Assembly: GCF_900108295.1 (NCBI RefSeq)
Contig: NZ_FNWK01000003.1
Location: 124,001-188,000, forward strand
Source: Sphingopyxis sp. YR583
GTDB taxonomy: Bacteria; Pseudomonadota; Alphaproteobacteria; Sphingomonadales; Sphingomonadaceae
Direction of reading: 5' to 3'
DNA: 64,000 nucleotides
Positions within the stretch are counted from its first letter, which is position 1, and every line of letters starts with the position of its first letter. Below are positions 52,448-62,238 of this stretch, one piece after another. Both the position numbers and the translations under genes were made by a program. Below the pieces are notes generated by a model. It ran no database searches. It worked only from the letters and a program-made list of their open reading frames with translations, and was not told where the DNA came from.

Positions 52448-53359
52448 ATGTCGCGACTTGCTCTTCGGGACTTCGATGCCGTTCTGGCGGTTGCGCGGCG
52501 CGGGTCCTTCCGGCAGGCCGCCATCGATCTTGGAATGTCGACAACCGCGCTAAGTCATATGATTGCGCGGATCGAAGCCGAGCTTGGCGTTCGCCTGTTC
52601 AACCGGACGACGCGGAGCGTTGCGCTGACCGACGCGGGACGGGTCTTCGTCGATCGCCTCGGGCCATCGCTTCAAGACGTTCGCGAAACCATTGAGATCG
52701 TCCGCGAACGCCGTGCGACGCCGACGGGAACGCTGCGGATCAACGCGCCGCCTTTCGCCGCGCGCTCGCCTGCCCTCACCACTCTCCTCCTGGAATATTC
52801 GCGCCGTTATCCGGACATGCATGTCGACGTCGTGACCGAGGGCCAGCTGCGCGACATTTTCGCAGACGGTTTCGACCTTGGCGTTCGCGTCGCGTCGCTC
52901 GTGCCGACAGACATGATTGCCCTGCCGCTCGGCGAGGCCCAGCGCTTCGCGGCGGTCGCCTCGCCTGCGTACCTGGCCAAGCGATCACGACCGCTGGTGC
53001 CGACCGATCTGCCTTCCCACGACTGCGTCCGCGTCCGGTTGCCCGATGGCGCGCTCTACCGCTGGCGTTTCGAAAAGGGCGGCGACACGGCGCAGATCGA
53101 GGTGAGAGGCCGGATGACGTTCGATGAGCTCAACCTGTCACGCGCCGCCGTGTTGGCGGGCTTCGGTATCGGCTTCTATTTCGAACAGGACGTCATGGCC
53201 GATATCGAAGATGGAACGCTTGTGCGCCTGCTCGAAGACTGGACACCGCCCTTCCCCGGCCTCTGTCTATACTATCCGGGCCGAAGGCATCCTTCCGCGG
53301 GGCTGGCCGCATTCCTGTCGGTCGCCCGCGAACTGGCGTCAACCCGGGCAAAGTCTTAG
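52448..53359 (+). CDS. LysR family transcriptional regulator
   Basis: A 303-residue regulator. The helix-turn-helix spans residues 1-60 (FDAVLAVARRGSFRQAA, STTALSHMIARIEAELGVRLFNRTTRSVALTDAG). The effector domain has NAPPFAARS and DLGVRVASL, typical of the DsdC/PA-type group with LTDAG...GTLRIN layout. It is divergent from the SDR/SnoaL-like pair, its likely target. Confidence 0.93.
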   Translation: MSRLALRDFDAVLAVARRGSFRQAAIDLGMSTTALSHMIARIEAELGVRLFNRTTRSVALTDAGRVFVDRLGPSLQDVRETIEIVRERRATPTGTLRINAPPFAARSPALTTLLLEYSRRYPDMHVDVVTEGQLRDIFADGFDLGVRVASLVPTDMIALPLGEAQRFAAVASPAYLAKRSRPLVPTDLPSHDCVRVRLPDGALYRWRFEKGGDTAQIEVRGRMTFDELNLSRAAVLAGFGIGFYFEQDVMADIEDGTLVRLLEDWTPPFPGLCLYYPGRRHPSAGLAAFLSVARELASTRAKS

Positions 53360-53430
53360 ACCTCAACGGGTACTGGCCGAAAGCGGACAGCCCGCAATCG
53401 GCTTCAGACAAATGCAAGCGGACTTAAACA

Positions 53431-55524
53431 TCAATCCCGCTGAAGTGCCCGGAGCGCTATCCATCGTTCGCCATCGACACGATCTTCCGGATATTGGCCC
53501 AACAGCCAGAAATTGAACCACTGGAGGCTTCGGCGATAGATCGCGAAACGGTGAGCCGGCTGCCATTTGATATGGTGCTCGTCGGCAAACACGCGAAGAT
53601 CGACGGGCTTCTTGGCGGCCTGCAGCGCGAAATAGGCCGGAACAGCCATACGAAACTCATCGTCCGCGAGTTGCATCAAAATTGGCACCCTGACGCGGGC
53701 CGCGTTGTCGAGGAGCGAATAATCGCCCCAAAATTTGTTGCCATCGGTCCCTCGTGCGGGATAACCCCAGCTCATGAGATCGCGATAATATTCCTCGCCC
53801 ACACTCGCATAGTTCGACATATCCTCGCAGCACGAGCTCACGGCAGCGGCATGGAATTTGACGGAATTGAGGAGCGCGAACTGCACCGTCGATGCGCCAT
53901 CGCTTAACCCGGTGATGCCAATTCTGTCAGAATCGACGAGGCCTTCGGCGACGAGTTCATTTATCCCGGCTTCAAGCGCAGCCAGCACTCGCCGACGGTC
54001 GGCCCAGCCTGCCACGTTGATGCGCATGCTATCTTCCCAGTTGCTGGATGGATGGCTTTCAAAGGCATCGGATGGTCTATGAAAACTCAGCACGGCATAT
54101 CCGGCCCTCGTAAAGGCAAATATGGGATACTCATCGCCCGTTCCTCCGCGCAGGAACCCGCGACTGCTGTACTGGACAATAATGAGGGGCAGCTTATCGC
54201 CGCGCCGGTGTGATAGCGGGAGCACTAGATCGCCGAAGGCTTCCCCGCCTGGGAACTTCCAGACGCGGCGTTCGACCGTACCGAGCGCAATCCGGGCGAA
54301 CTCGGGATTAGGGTCGTAAACATTTCTTATCGAGCCGCACTCGATATTGATTGCGACGACATGCCGAGGTCGCCGGGACGTTTCCCTCGCGCACAGCAGT
54401 TCGTCACCCGCTATGTCACACCCGAGGAGAAGGTCAGCAGTCGACATGATCCGCTTCGGGTGGCGCGCGCCGGGGCGCCAGCGATAGAGGCCGAGCCGGC
54501 TACGCAGCGCAGGCCCCTCGCTTCGCATGAAGAGCAGATCGCCGGCACCAGTCCACCAACTCGAGATCAGCGACCCCTTACAGCTTTGGGCAGCACATGA
54601 AAAATTGCTGCCGTCAACTCTGGCACGAAGCTGGAGCGGCGAGTGGATATTGTCCATTTGCTCGCGCTCCGCCCAGGCAATCCTCCTGCCGTCTCCTGAC
54701 GCGGAAGCCTGGACGGCTTCTGCGGGACACTGCGACGGACAAGCTGACAGCAAGGCTGATCCCTGCTCCGGGGGAACCGGCTTTTCCGTATTCCCCGACG
54801 GGTCAAGGCGAGCATATGTGGGCGTGTAGTCAACCGCAGGATATGGCCGCGCACCAGACATCTGCCACACCCTATGATCGAAATGATATCCGCTTCTTCC
54901 CTCTTCTTCGATCGCGGCTCGCCCATCCGAGAGCGGCTGGTCCGACACGATGAGCAGGCTGCCATCTTCGAGCCATTTCAGATTAGCGATCGAAGCGATC
55001 TTTGTCGGGAGCGGCTCGGCTCCGCCCCCATCGGCGCGTGCTCGCCAGACGCGCGTGACGCCGGCGTCCCTGCGAAGATAAGCCACCCATTTCCCGTCGG
55101 GTGACCAAGATGGCCCCACCGGCAGGATCACGCCGGCGGCGAAACCCGCAAGGCGGCGATTCGAGAATGTTGCCTTGATGAATTCACCGCCCTTGTCGGC
55201 GACGACCGGAGGAGCTTCACCCCGAAGGCTGATAATCAGCAAAGAGAGGCAATAATCGTTCGAGACGGGATCCGCTTCGCGGATCTGCAGCGCAATGTTG
55301 TGCCCATCTGGCGAAACCGCGATCAGCGAATCATTTGCCGGATGAGATCCGAAGCTCCCGAAATCACGAAGCCGGACGAGCCTTTGAGCCAGATCTTCCG
55401 GCGACAATTCTGTCCCCGGCGCCGCTTCTGCTGGACCAGCGTCGGAGCAATTCGCATGGGCATATGAAGGCCACAGCAGGCCAAGAGCCACGGCAAGCGC
55501 GCCCTGCAAGAGCCGGAAGCGCAC
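53431..55524 (-). CDS. S9 family serine hydrolase resembling lasso-peptide isopeptidases
   Basis: A 697-residue secreted or periplasmic protein, starting at GTG 55524, one base overlapping the receptor stop (TAGTG). A signal peptide ends near AHA. An N-terminal beta-propeller (about 40-410) has SPDG repeats, and the alpha/beta-hydrolase domain has S541 in GLSDGAS, D621/D622 and H650/H651. RLRDFG, NDYC and GVTRVWRARADG in the propeller and the triad spacing resemble AtxE2-type lasso isopeptidases, which open the ring of threaded lasso peptides. It lies in one unit with an STN-type TonB receptor, FecR and FecI, as in known lasso clusters. A general S9 peptidase is the alternative. Confidence 0.75.
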   Translation of the reverse strand: MRFRLLQGALAVALGLLWPSYAHANCSDAGPAEAAPGTELSPEDLAQRLVRLRDFGSFGSHPANDSLIAVSPDGHNIALQIREADPVSNDYCLSLLIISLRGEAPPVVADKGGEFIKATFSNRRLAGFAAGVILPVGPSWSPDGKWVAYLRRDAGVTRVWRARADGGGAEPLPTKIASIANLKWLEDGSLLIVSDQPLSDGRAAIEEEGRSGYHFDHRVWQMSGARPYPAVDYTPTYARLDPSGNTEKPVPPEQGSALLSACPSQCPAEAVQASASGDGRRIAWAEREQMDNIHSPLQLRARVDGSNFSCAAQSCKGSLISSWWTGAGDLLFMRSEGPALRSRLGLYRWRPGARHPKRIMSTADLLLGCDIAGDELLCARETSRRPRHVVAINIECGSIRNVYDPNPEFARIALGTVERRVWKFPGGEAFGDLVLPLSHRRGDKLPLIIVQYSSRGFLRGGTGDEYPIFAFTRAGYAVLSFHRPSDAFESHPSSNWEDSMRINVAGWADRRRVLAALEAGINELVAEGLVDSDRIGITGLSDGASTVQFALLNSVKFHAAAVSSCCEDMSNYASVGEEYYRDLMSWGYPARGTDGNKFWGDYSLLDNAARVRVPILMQLADDEFRMAVPAYFALQAAKKPVDLRVFADEHHIKWQPAHRFAIYRRSLQWFNFWLLGQYPEDRVDGERWIALRALQRD

Positions 55525-58496
55525 TACCAGCTCTTGGTGAGTTGAAGCGAGACCACGCGACCGATCGGATTGGCATTCTGGGGATCATATCCGACCGCCG
55601 TAATACCGTTGAATGAAAAGGCCGCATAAGGCGGGTCGCGGTCGAACAGATTTGTCGCGCCGAGCGACAGGCTGAGTCCGGACAGCGCTCCCTTCCGGTC
55701 AGTGAACCGATATCCGACCTGCGCATCGATTGTGAGCCAGGATTTGACCCGCTCAGCAGGGGCCAGGATATTGTTGCTGTAATGGCCGGTATAATTTGCT
55801 TGCGCGGACAATGACCAGCTATCGCTGTTCCAGCCGACAAGGCCGCGCATCCTGAGTGCGACGGGATTGTTGATCGTATCTAGCAAATTCACATAGGGCG
55901 CGGTCCCGCTCGCGGCCTGCTTCATTTGCAGAATATAGGTGCCGTCGATCCCGATGCGCGCCATCCCGCTCGCGAGCGCCGTCCGATACTGGATGTCGAA
56001 ATCGATGCCCCTCTGGCGCGTCACCGCGAGATTCTGCGTCTGTGCATCGATGAAGACGTCGACGTCCGATGCGTCAAGGCCATAGAAATCGAGAAAACCC
56101 GGGCTGTTGATATAGGATTCCAGGAGTGCCAGCGGCGGCGCGTCGACAATCAGGGCTTGATAGGAGGCCCGATTTCTCAGCATCTGGAAAAGCACCGGCG
56201 TCAAGTCGACGATCCGGTCCTTGTACCGGATATCATAATAGGTTGCGGCAATCCGCAGGCCAGGAAGAACGAGCGGTTCGATATCGGCGCCGAACGTGAA
56301 GGTCCGCGCCTTTTCCGGCTTCATTCCAAGCTTGTTTCCCCGAATGAAGAGTGCGTTGCTCGTACCTGTCGGCGACGCGGGATCGTCAAGCGGCGTAATG
56401 AAGGAGACGTTGGAGAGGTCGTCCTGGACGAGATCGGCAAATCCGGGAGCGCGGAATGATGTTCCGAAACTTCCCCGCAGCCGGAGGCCGTCGATCACGA
56501 CCCAGCTGATCCCGAACTTGGGATCAAGCGTCGCTCCAAAATCATTATAATGCTCACGGCGCACCGCGCCGGAAAGCGTGAGGCTTCGAACCCCGGGAAT
56601 ATCGTTATCTTCACCGACGACGGGCGCAACGAGCTCGGCGAAAAAAGCTTCGATATTGCGATCGCCGTCCGACCCGGCATTGGAGAATGTTGGCTCGAGG
56701 CCATATTGATCGGACCGGACGTTGCGCCTGAATTGCTCACCGCGGTGCTCATATCCGAGCGCGAGACGAGCCGGTCCGCCCGGAAGGTCGAAGAGCGGAC
56801 CATCGGCCTTGAGCGAGCCCGACCAGAGGGTCGAACGGCCCCGGCTTTCTGTCGAACCGCGGATATAATCGAGGACCGCCTGGCTGCTATTCGAGCCCTC
56901 GCCAAAGGGATTGAACGCGGTCGCCGGGTCCGTTCGCCCTGCCGCAACTCCAACCCGGGCAAAGTTCGGAATGTTGATCGTCCGGAAGACTTCGCTTTGC
57001 CGCCCGAACGTACCGCGCAGGTCGATAGCCCATGGTCCCCGGCGGAACCTCGCACCGGCTGTGCCGCTGATGGCCTCGACATGGCCAAGATCGGTCCGTG
57101 GGCCGAGATCGTCGGTGAAATCATAACGGACGCTGATCGGCATCCCTGTACCGACCGGATCCACATAGAAGGGGTTGGCGGCCGTCACGACGATGCTGGA
57201 TTGATAGCCGGCAGGATTTACGCGGCGCGCAAAATTCCGCCGTGCGTAGAGACTCTCGACATCGAAGGTCAGATTGTCACCCACGGCCTGCTCCACGCTC
57301 CCATAGGCCGAATATCGGGTCTGGCGCGGAAGAAGATCGGCATTTTGCCAACCATCTTGTCGATTTTCCGCGCCGCTTACGAGGTCTGAACCGGCCAGGC
57401 TGCGTCCATCCTGGCCGGCGGGAATCGCAAAGGTCTGTCCTCCGGCTGCAATCGTTCCGGGATTGGCGAATTGGGATCGAAAATCGCCCCCTCCCCATCG
57501 CCGAAGGTCCTGTGTGGCGAAATCCCGATCACTCGCCGCAAGCGCCCCGCGACGATTATATTCCAAAGCGAGGACGGCCCGGCCCGACGCCCATTTGGCG
57601 CCTGCGATCTGACTAATCTGCAGCTCGTCAAAATCGCCGTCAGCCGTCGCATAGCGCAGGCTGGTCTCCAGTCCCGTGAAATCCCGGCGCGTCAGGATAT
57701 TCACGACCCCCGCAACGGCATCCGAGCCATAGATCGCCGATGCGCCATCGGCGAGAACTTCAATCCGCCTGATCGCGCTCACCGGGATCGTCGATATATC
57801 CGCGAATGTGCCAGATATGCCTCCGAGCGCGGGCCTGCTGCCATTGACGAGCACGAGGGTCGATGACGGCCCCAGTCCCCGCAGGTTGATTGTCGAGCCA
57901 TAGGCCGCATTCTGGTTGGCTCCGCTGGCCCCAGTCGCCCCCGATGTCGCCTCATTCGCACCGCCACCATAAGCCTGCGGGATCGACTGGAGGATTTGCT
58001 GTGTCGTGGCGTAGCCGCTGCTATCGATCGCCCGCCGGTCGATCGTCAGGATGTTGGCGCCGGGCGGCGTAGTTCCACGGATGCGCGACCCTGTAACAAT
58101 GATTTCGGCTTCTTCCGGCGTGGCAGCGATAATCTCGCCGTCAGTCGAGCTGCCCTTTCCCACCTTGCTCACCGCAGTGCTCGCGACGACCAAGATGATG
58201 CCGCGCGGCGAACGCGAAATGGACAGCCCCTTCCCTTCTATCGCAATCGCGATCGCACGCTCCGCCGTATAGGAGCCCTGCACGGCGTTGCTCCGTTTCC
58301 CACGGACGACGTCGCCCCGGAAAATGACTTGCTCGCCCGATGCGGCGGCGATCGCCTTAAGCGCGCTCCCCAGATCCTGTGCGGGAATCGTCATTGCGAC
58401 GCTACGGGCCTGCGCATGCGCCGCAGCCGGTAGCACGAGACAGGCAGCAAGAGCCGAAGTCCCGAGACGAAGATAGATTGCGCCACGAATGGTCAT
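55524..58496 (-). CDS. TonB-dependent receptor with STN signalling domain
   Basis: A 990-residue receptor from ATG 58496, after GGGGG. A signal peptide ends at AHAQA. The STN domain follows (about 35-105: AMTIPAQDLGSALKAIAAASGEQVIF), then a linker, the plug (VTGSRIRGTTPPG, IEVLADGASAIYGSDAVAGVVN) and a large barrel ending in KSW. The STN domain contacts a FecR protein, so ligand binding outside can induce the operon. Glycan- or peptide-type receptors have this size. The gene begins 73 bases after the fecR-type stop and is coupled to the isopeptidase-like gene. Confidence 0.93.
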   Translation of the reverse strand: MTIRGAIYLRLGTSALAACLVLPAAAHAQARSVAMTIPAQDLGSALKAIAAASGEQVIFRGDVVRGKRSNAVQGSYTAERAIAIAIEGKGLSISRSPRGIILVVASTAVSKVGKGSSTDGEIIAATPEEAEIIVTGSRIRGTTPPGANILTIDRRAIDSSGYATTQQILQSIPQAYGGGANEATSGATGASGANQNAAYGSTINLRGLGPSSTLVLVNGSRPALGGISGTFADISTIPVSAIRRIEVLADGASAIYGSDAVAGVVNILTRRDFTGLETSLRYATADGDFDELQISQIAGAKWASGRAVLALEYNRRGALAASDRDFATQDLRRWGGGDFRSQFANPGTIAAGGQTFAIPAGQDGRSLAGSDLVSGAENRQDGWQNADLLPRQTRYSAYGSVEQAVGDNLTFDVESLYARRNFARRVNPAGYQSSIVVTAANPFYVDPVGTGMPISVRYDFTDDLGPRTDLGHVEAISGTAGARFRRGPWAIDLRGTFGRQSEVFRTINIPNFARVGVAAGRTDPATAFNPFGEGSNSSQAVLDYIRGSTESRGRSTLWSGSLKADGPLFDLPGGPARLALGYEHRGEQFRRNVRSDQYGLEPTFSNAGSDGDRNIEAFFAELVAPVVGEDNDIPGVRSLTLSGAVRREHYNDFGATLDPKFGISWVVIDGLRLRGSFGTSFRAPGFADLVQDDLSNVSFITPLDDPASPTGTSNALFIRGNKLGMKPEKARTFTFGADIEPLVLPGLRIAATYYDIRYKDRIVDLTPVLFQMLRNRASYQALIVDAPPLALLESYINSPGFLDFYGLDASDVDVFIDAQTQNLAVTRQRGIDFDIQYRTALASGMARIGIDGTYILQMKQAASGTAPYVNLLDTINNPVALRMRGLVGWNSDSWSLSAQANYTGHYSNNILAPAERVKSWLTIDAQVGYRFTDRKGALSGLSLSLGATNLFDRDPPYAAFSFNGITAVGYDPQNANPIGRVVSLQLTKSW

Positions 58497-58569
58497 ATGA
58501 TTGCCCCCTTTTCGATCCGCATCCTGCGGACTGTCGAATTGGAGACGCGCAAGCTTCGATTTTGCGAAA

Positions 58570-59607
58570 TCAGTCGCCATCAGCGCCGGTCAAGACGATC
58601 TGGCGGCCGCTCCGCTCGGCCTTCAGGCCATAGAGCGCCTCGATGCCATCGACGAAACCCTCGGCGTCGCCGGCATTGAACGCCCCGCTGACAAGGATCG
58701 CCGCTGCCGGCCCCCGGACGACCAGCCGATGATCCGAATAGCGGTTGACCCTTTGCACGGCGAGATCGAGCCTCTCGTCGGTAAAGACGAGCTGGCCGCC
58801 TTCCCACGCCAGCGAGCGAACGGGGTCGGCATCCTCGACCGCGGTTTTCGCCCGCGAGATGTCCAGAACCAGCGCCTTGCCGGGAACGAGAGCCTCGTCA
58901 GCCGCGAGGCCGCGATCGTTCCTTACGGCGCGCGGCGGCCGGTCGCGGGGGCCATCCTCCAGAACCGCGACATGGCCTTCATACAGAACCACCCGCAATT
59001 GCCCGGTGACAAGCTCGACGCTGAAGGCGGTACCCGTAGCCACGACCTGCTTCCCGGCGGCGGTGACGGCGAACGGGCGCCGCGGATCTTTCGCGACATC
59101 GAACTTCGCTCGTCCCGACAAGAGCCGCAGATTCCGCCTGGCGTCGTCATATTCGACTTCGAGCCGGCTGCTGGCATCGAGCGAAACACGCGACCCGTCC
59201 GCAAGCATGAGGACACGGCGTTCGCCGATCCCGGTGACGTAGAGATCGGCGCGTGGCCAGACTTGATAGACGAGGCCCGACACCAACAACAGCAGACACG
59301 CCGCCATGGCCACCAGAAGCGGGCGCCGCAGCAGCAGCATCTGGCCTTCCTTTTCCCGGTTGGCATCGCGCATCGCCTGCAGCGCGTCGGCGCGCAGATC
59401 GATCAGTTCGGGTGCGTCCGCTACCTTCCGCGCGTCGAGCAGGATGGCCGCCATGCGCTCGAAGGCGGATCGATGGCGCGGATCGGCGTCAAGCCAGGCT
59501 TCGAACGCGAGCTGGTCTTCCAGTGCGGGCAGTCCGTCGGCCACGCGGTCGCACCATTCGGCCGCCTCGATGACGACATGTTCGGGCGCTGGATCGGAGG
59601 TGCTCAT
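58570..59607 (-). CDS. FecR family anti-sigma factor
   Basis: A 345-residue protein. The N-terminal cytoplasmic part (WCDRVADG ... FEAWLDADPRHRSAFERM) is the FecR_N/DUF4880 domain, a membrane helix is near 94-116 (LLVAMAACLLLLVSGLVYQVW), and the periplasmic FecR domain follows (VTGIGERRVLMLADGSRVSLDASS; GRAKFDVAKDP RRPFAV). It holds or activates the FecI-type sigma factor after the STN domain of the receptor signals. Its start overlaps the sigma gene stop. Confidence 0.92.
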   Translation of the reverse strand: MSTSDPAPEHVVIEAAEWCDRVADGLPALEDQLAFEAWLDADPRHRSAFERMAAILLDARKVADAPELIDLRADALQAMRDANREKEGQMLLLRRPLLVAMAACLLLLVSGLVYQVWPRADLYVTGIGERRVLMLADGSRVSLDASSRLEVEYDDARRNLRLLSGRAKFDVAKDPRRPFAVTAAGKQVVATGTAFSVELVTGQLRVVLYEGHVAVLEDGPRDRPPRAVRNDRGLAADEALVPGKALVLDISRAKTAVEDADPVRSLAWEGGQLVFTDERLDLAVQRVNRYSDHRLVVRGPAAAILVSGAFNAGDAEGFVDGIEALYGLKAERSGRQIVLTGADGD

Positions 59608-60113
59608 GTTTCAGTGTCCACTTCGGCGTACAAATGCTCCAGCGCCCGCCGGATATGAATTTCCACCATGCGAATTGTGAGACCGAAACTCTCGGCTACC
59701 GTCGCCTTGTCGATATTTTCGATACGGCAAAGCACGAATATGCGCCGCGTCTTGTCAGGCAGGGTCTCCAGCGAGCGCGCAAGCTTGCCGAGCCTCTCAC
59801 GCCCCGAGGCTATCCTGTGAGGATCGAGTGGATCGACCCCCACATAATCCTCAAGGCGCTTTTCCTCGCGGTAGGTCGCCCGCACGCGGTCGCGCCGAGC
59901 CTTATCACGCAGGAGATTGGCGGCGATCGCGAATATATAGCTATCGGCGGACCGGACCGATCGCTCGCCCTGCTGCGCCAGGCGCACGAAGACCTCCTGC
60001 GTCATGTCTTCGGCCTCGGCCGAGCTGCCCACCCGCCGGAAAAAGAATGCAGTGAGAGCCATCCGCAATCGCGGATCGTCACTTTGCCACGCCATTCGTT
60101 CGACTTCGCCCAA
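59604..60113 (-). CDS. ECF sigma factor, FecI type
   Basis: A 169-residue sigma factor. Region 2 is ALTAFFFRRVGSSAEAEDMTQEVFVRLAQ and DSYIFAIAANLLRDKARR (read as two segments), and region 4 is LETLPDKTRRIFVLCRIENIDKATVAESFGLTIRMVEIHIRRAL. The frame opens with TTG 60113; ATG 60095 is an equally good start. It should direct RNA polymerase to the receptor and isopeptidase-like genes when FecR is triggered. Confidence 0.92.
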   Translation of the reverse strand: MGEVERMAWQSDDPRLRMALTAFFFRRVGSSAEAEDMTQEVFVRLAQQGERSVRSADSYIFAIAANLLRDKARRDRVRATYREEKRLEDYVGVDPLDPHRIASGRERLGKLARSLETLPDKTRRIFVLCRIENIDKATVAESFGLTIRMVEIHIRRALEHLYAEVDTET

Positions 60114-60334
60114 TTGTCGCGCTTCCCTTGTCCGTCATGACCATGACGCACAAGGCTTCCAATTGCGAAACGCGAAATCGAAATTTCTGCCGATGGCCGA
60201 TTGTGGACTAGCAGCTTTCCGGCGAGATTGAGCGAAAGCGGACGCTCAGCAATCTGCCCAGACTGACACTGGACAACGACAATTGGACATCAACGCTCTA
60301 GGGTGCGCTATCTGCTGTACAGGGGGTTAGAGCC

Positions 60335-61003
60335 ATGAACCTGTTCTCTATTCTGAAGTCGTTGGACGAACTCCTCTATGAGGTCATGTCCTGGCTCGTT
60401 TTCTTCCCCATCACGCTTTGGAGGATCATTCGGCACCCTCTCGACATGATGAACTATTCGGACGTCGAGCAGCAGGACGCCGAGAGCGATCAATATACCG
60501 ATACCCTTAGCCCGCCGCTTTTTCTGCTTCTCGCCCTAATCATCAGCCACGCTCTCGAGATCGCGCTGGTCGGCGAGAATGGGCTTATAGCGAGCAAGCA
60601 TGGCCTCGCATCGCTCATCTCCAATGACACAAACCTCATCGCGCTGCGGATTGTTCTGTTTAGTCTGTTCCCGTTGGCGATGTCTGTGCGGCTGGTCCGC
60701 GGCCTTCACCTCCGCCTCGATCGCGACACGCTGAAAGCGCCCTTCTACAGTCAATGTTATACGGCGGCACTCTTCGCCTTGGGTACCGGCCTCGCGACGC
60801 TGCTGATCAGCCAGCACGAACTCAATGTTCAGCTGGCTGGTCTCGTCCTGCAAATCGTCGTGCTTGCGTGGTACGGCATATTACAAACGCTGTGGTTCTC
60901 GCGTCATCTGCGGGTCGGAAAACTGCGTGGCTTCGTGCAGGCGTCCTGGGCTATGGTCGAGGCTGGTCTCGCCTCGATCATCGTGGCCTTTCTCTTTACC
61001 TAG
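60335..61003 (+). CDS. polytopic membrane protein, Yip1/permease-like
   Basis: A 222-residue inner-membrane protein with about five hydrophobic segments (near 16-33, 61-80, 102-120, 140-160, 165-188 and 200-221). The N-terminal RIIRHPLDMM stretch and layout resemble Yip1-domain permeases of unknown cargo. GGGGGTTAGAGCC precedes the ATG. Its stop overlaps that of the converging CPBP gene. The function is unknown. Confidence 0.7.
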   Translation: MNLFSILKSLDELLYEVMSWLVFFPITLWRIIRHPLDMMNYSDVEQQDAESDQYTDTLSPPLFLLLALIISHALEIALVGENGLIASKHGLASLISNDTNLIALRIVLFSLFPLAMSVRLVRGLHLRLDRDTLKAPFYSQCYTAALFALGTGLATLLISQHELNVQLAGLVLQIVVLAWYGILQTLWFSRHLRVGKLRGFVQASWAMVEAGLASIIVAFLFT

Positions 61004-61809
61004 CCGCGCAGCGCGGGCCGATCGACGACCTCGGACAAGTGGCCAAAATCGCGGCTCACGTGACGCATCAGAAACAGGCCGTACAGGAAGAGCGGAAGCA
61101 CCAGCAGGACCGGCGCCGCCATCGCCAGAGGTGAAAGGATCGGCGCCGCCTGGGGTGTTGCAGCCGTCGGCATTCCGACGAACAGCGAGAAATCCCAGAG
61201 CGCATGAACAATGATCAGCGGATATAGTGAACCGGTCCGGATGCGCAGTGCCATGAACAGCACCCCGCTCATGAAGGCCGCAAAGGCTTGCAGCAGCGCC
61301 GGCACGAGATCGCCGGTGATGAAGACATTGAGGGCGTGGATCAGCCCGAACAAGATGCAGCTCAGCCAGATCGCTTTCCAAATTGTCATTCTCGACAACG
61401 CGCCGCGGAAGAGGATGCCGCGAAACATCAGCTCTTCGGAAATCCCGACGAGCAGAGTGTTGACGAACACGAAGGCAATCGTCGCGGCAGGCGGGAACCC
61501 CCGTAAAGCCACCGATGCGAGGATCGCTACGATATAGGCGAGAGGTAGCCAAAGCAGCAGCAGGGCGCGCTGCGGCGTCGGCGGCCCGAAACCGATCCCG
61601 TCCCAACGCAGCCACGCCATGACGGCGAGCAGGAAGGCCGGCGCCACGACAAGGCCGATGACAATCCGCTGACTGACGAGGGCCTCGAGCGAAATCGCGC
61701 CGCCCGCTTGTGCGACGTCGAAGCCCATTGTGATGACCGCCCAGCCGAGAAAAATCGCCAAGGCGATGCCTAGCTTGCCATGGACCTGCCGACCGGTCGT
61801 CGCGTTCAT
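61000..61809 (-). CDS. CPBP family intramembrane metalloprotease
   Basis: A 269-residue membrane protein with about eight hydrophobic segments. The conserved motifs are EELMFRG (EExxxR), FGLIHALN (FxxxH) and VHALWD near the C-terminus. Such proteins cleave substrates in the membrane; some relate to bacteriocin self-immunity. Next to a putative lasso uptake module this is worth noting but not evidence of a link. Confidence 0.9.
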   Translation of the reverse strand: MNATTGRQVHGKLGIALAIFLGWAVITMGFDVAQAGGAISLEALVSQRIVIGLVVAPAFLLAVMAWLRWDGIGFGPPTPQRALLLLWLPLAYIVAILASVALRGFPPAATIAFVFVNTLLVGISEELMFRGILFRGALSRMTIWKAIWLSCILFGLIHALNVFITGDLVPALLQAFAAFMSGVLFMALRIRTGSLYPLIIVHALWDFSLFVGMPTAATPQAAPILSPLAMAAPVLLVLPLFLYGLFLMRHVSRDFGHLSEVVDRPALRG

Positions 61810-61859
61810 GCTATCCCCCTGCCGACGTCACGGCAAAAAGCCGCCATTATTGGGCCGAC

Positions 61860-62159
61860 CTAGCCGCCTTTGACCTGGCAGATGCCATTGGCGCGTTTGG
61901 GTCCGGTGTAGGAAACGCTCAGCGATCCATCGGGATTTTTGCTCACCGAGATCGTCACCTTGTTCAGCGTCGCCTCGAAATAATTGGGATTGCTGATCTT
62001 CAGCTTGGCTTCCTTGCCGTTCAGATAAACGGGACCGCCCTCATCGGCGTGAACGTCGATCTTGCCGGGGCAAGTGGCGTTGAAGAACGGCACCTTGGCT
62101 TCGGCGGCGATCGGCACCGAAGCGGCCGCGATCAACGCAGCAAAATACAACATTTTCAT
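61860..62159 (-). CDS. small exported protein
   Basis: A 99-residue protein starting at ATG 62159 after GGGAGAA. It has a signal peptide (MKMLYFAALIAAASVPIAAEA) and a mature part of about 78 residues with two cysteines (ATCPGK and GICQVKGG), probably paired. The composition suits a small beta-rich periplasmic protein. I do not recognise a family. It lies 79 bases downstream of another exported protein gene with a hairpin between them. Confidence 0.75.
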   Translation of the reverse strand: MKMLYFAALIAAASVPIAAEAKVPFFNATCPGKIDVHADEGGPVYLNGKEAKLKISNPNYFEATLNKVTISVSKNPDGSLSVSYTGPKRANGICQVKGG

Positions 62160-62197
62160 ATCATTCTCCCTTGGCAATCCGATCTTCGGGCCCCAGC

Positions 62198-62222
62198 GAG
62201 CCGCTGCTGTCAGCAGCGGCTC
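62198..62222. terminator. perfect hairpin between two exported-protein genes
   Basis: GAGCCGCTGCT (62198-62208) and AGCAGCGGCTC (62212-62222) are perfect 11-bp arms around 3 bases. It lies between two minus-strand genes and has no T-run, so it may be a pause, mRNA-stabilising or partial stop structure. Confidence 0.55.
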
Positions 62223-62238
62223 AACCGGAGGGGCCGGA

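Noticed and set aside
60114..60334. Search for a lasso precursor peptide upstream of the FecI gene
   Set aside because: No short frame with a ribosome site, a leader with Thr before the core, and a Gly-first core with Asp/Glu at position 8-9 was found on either strand.
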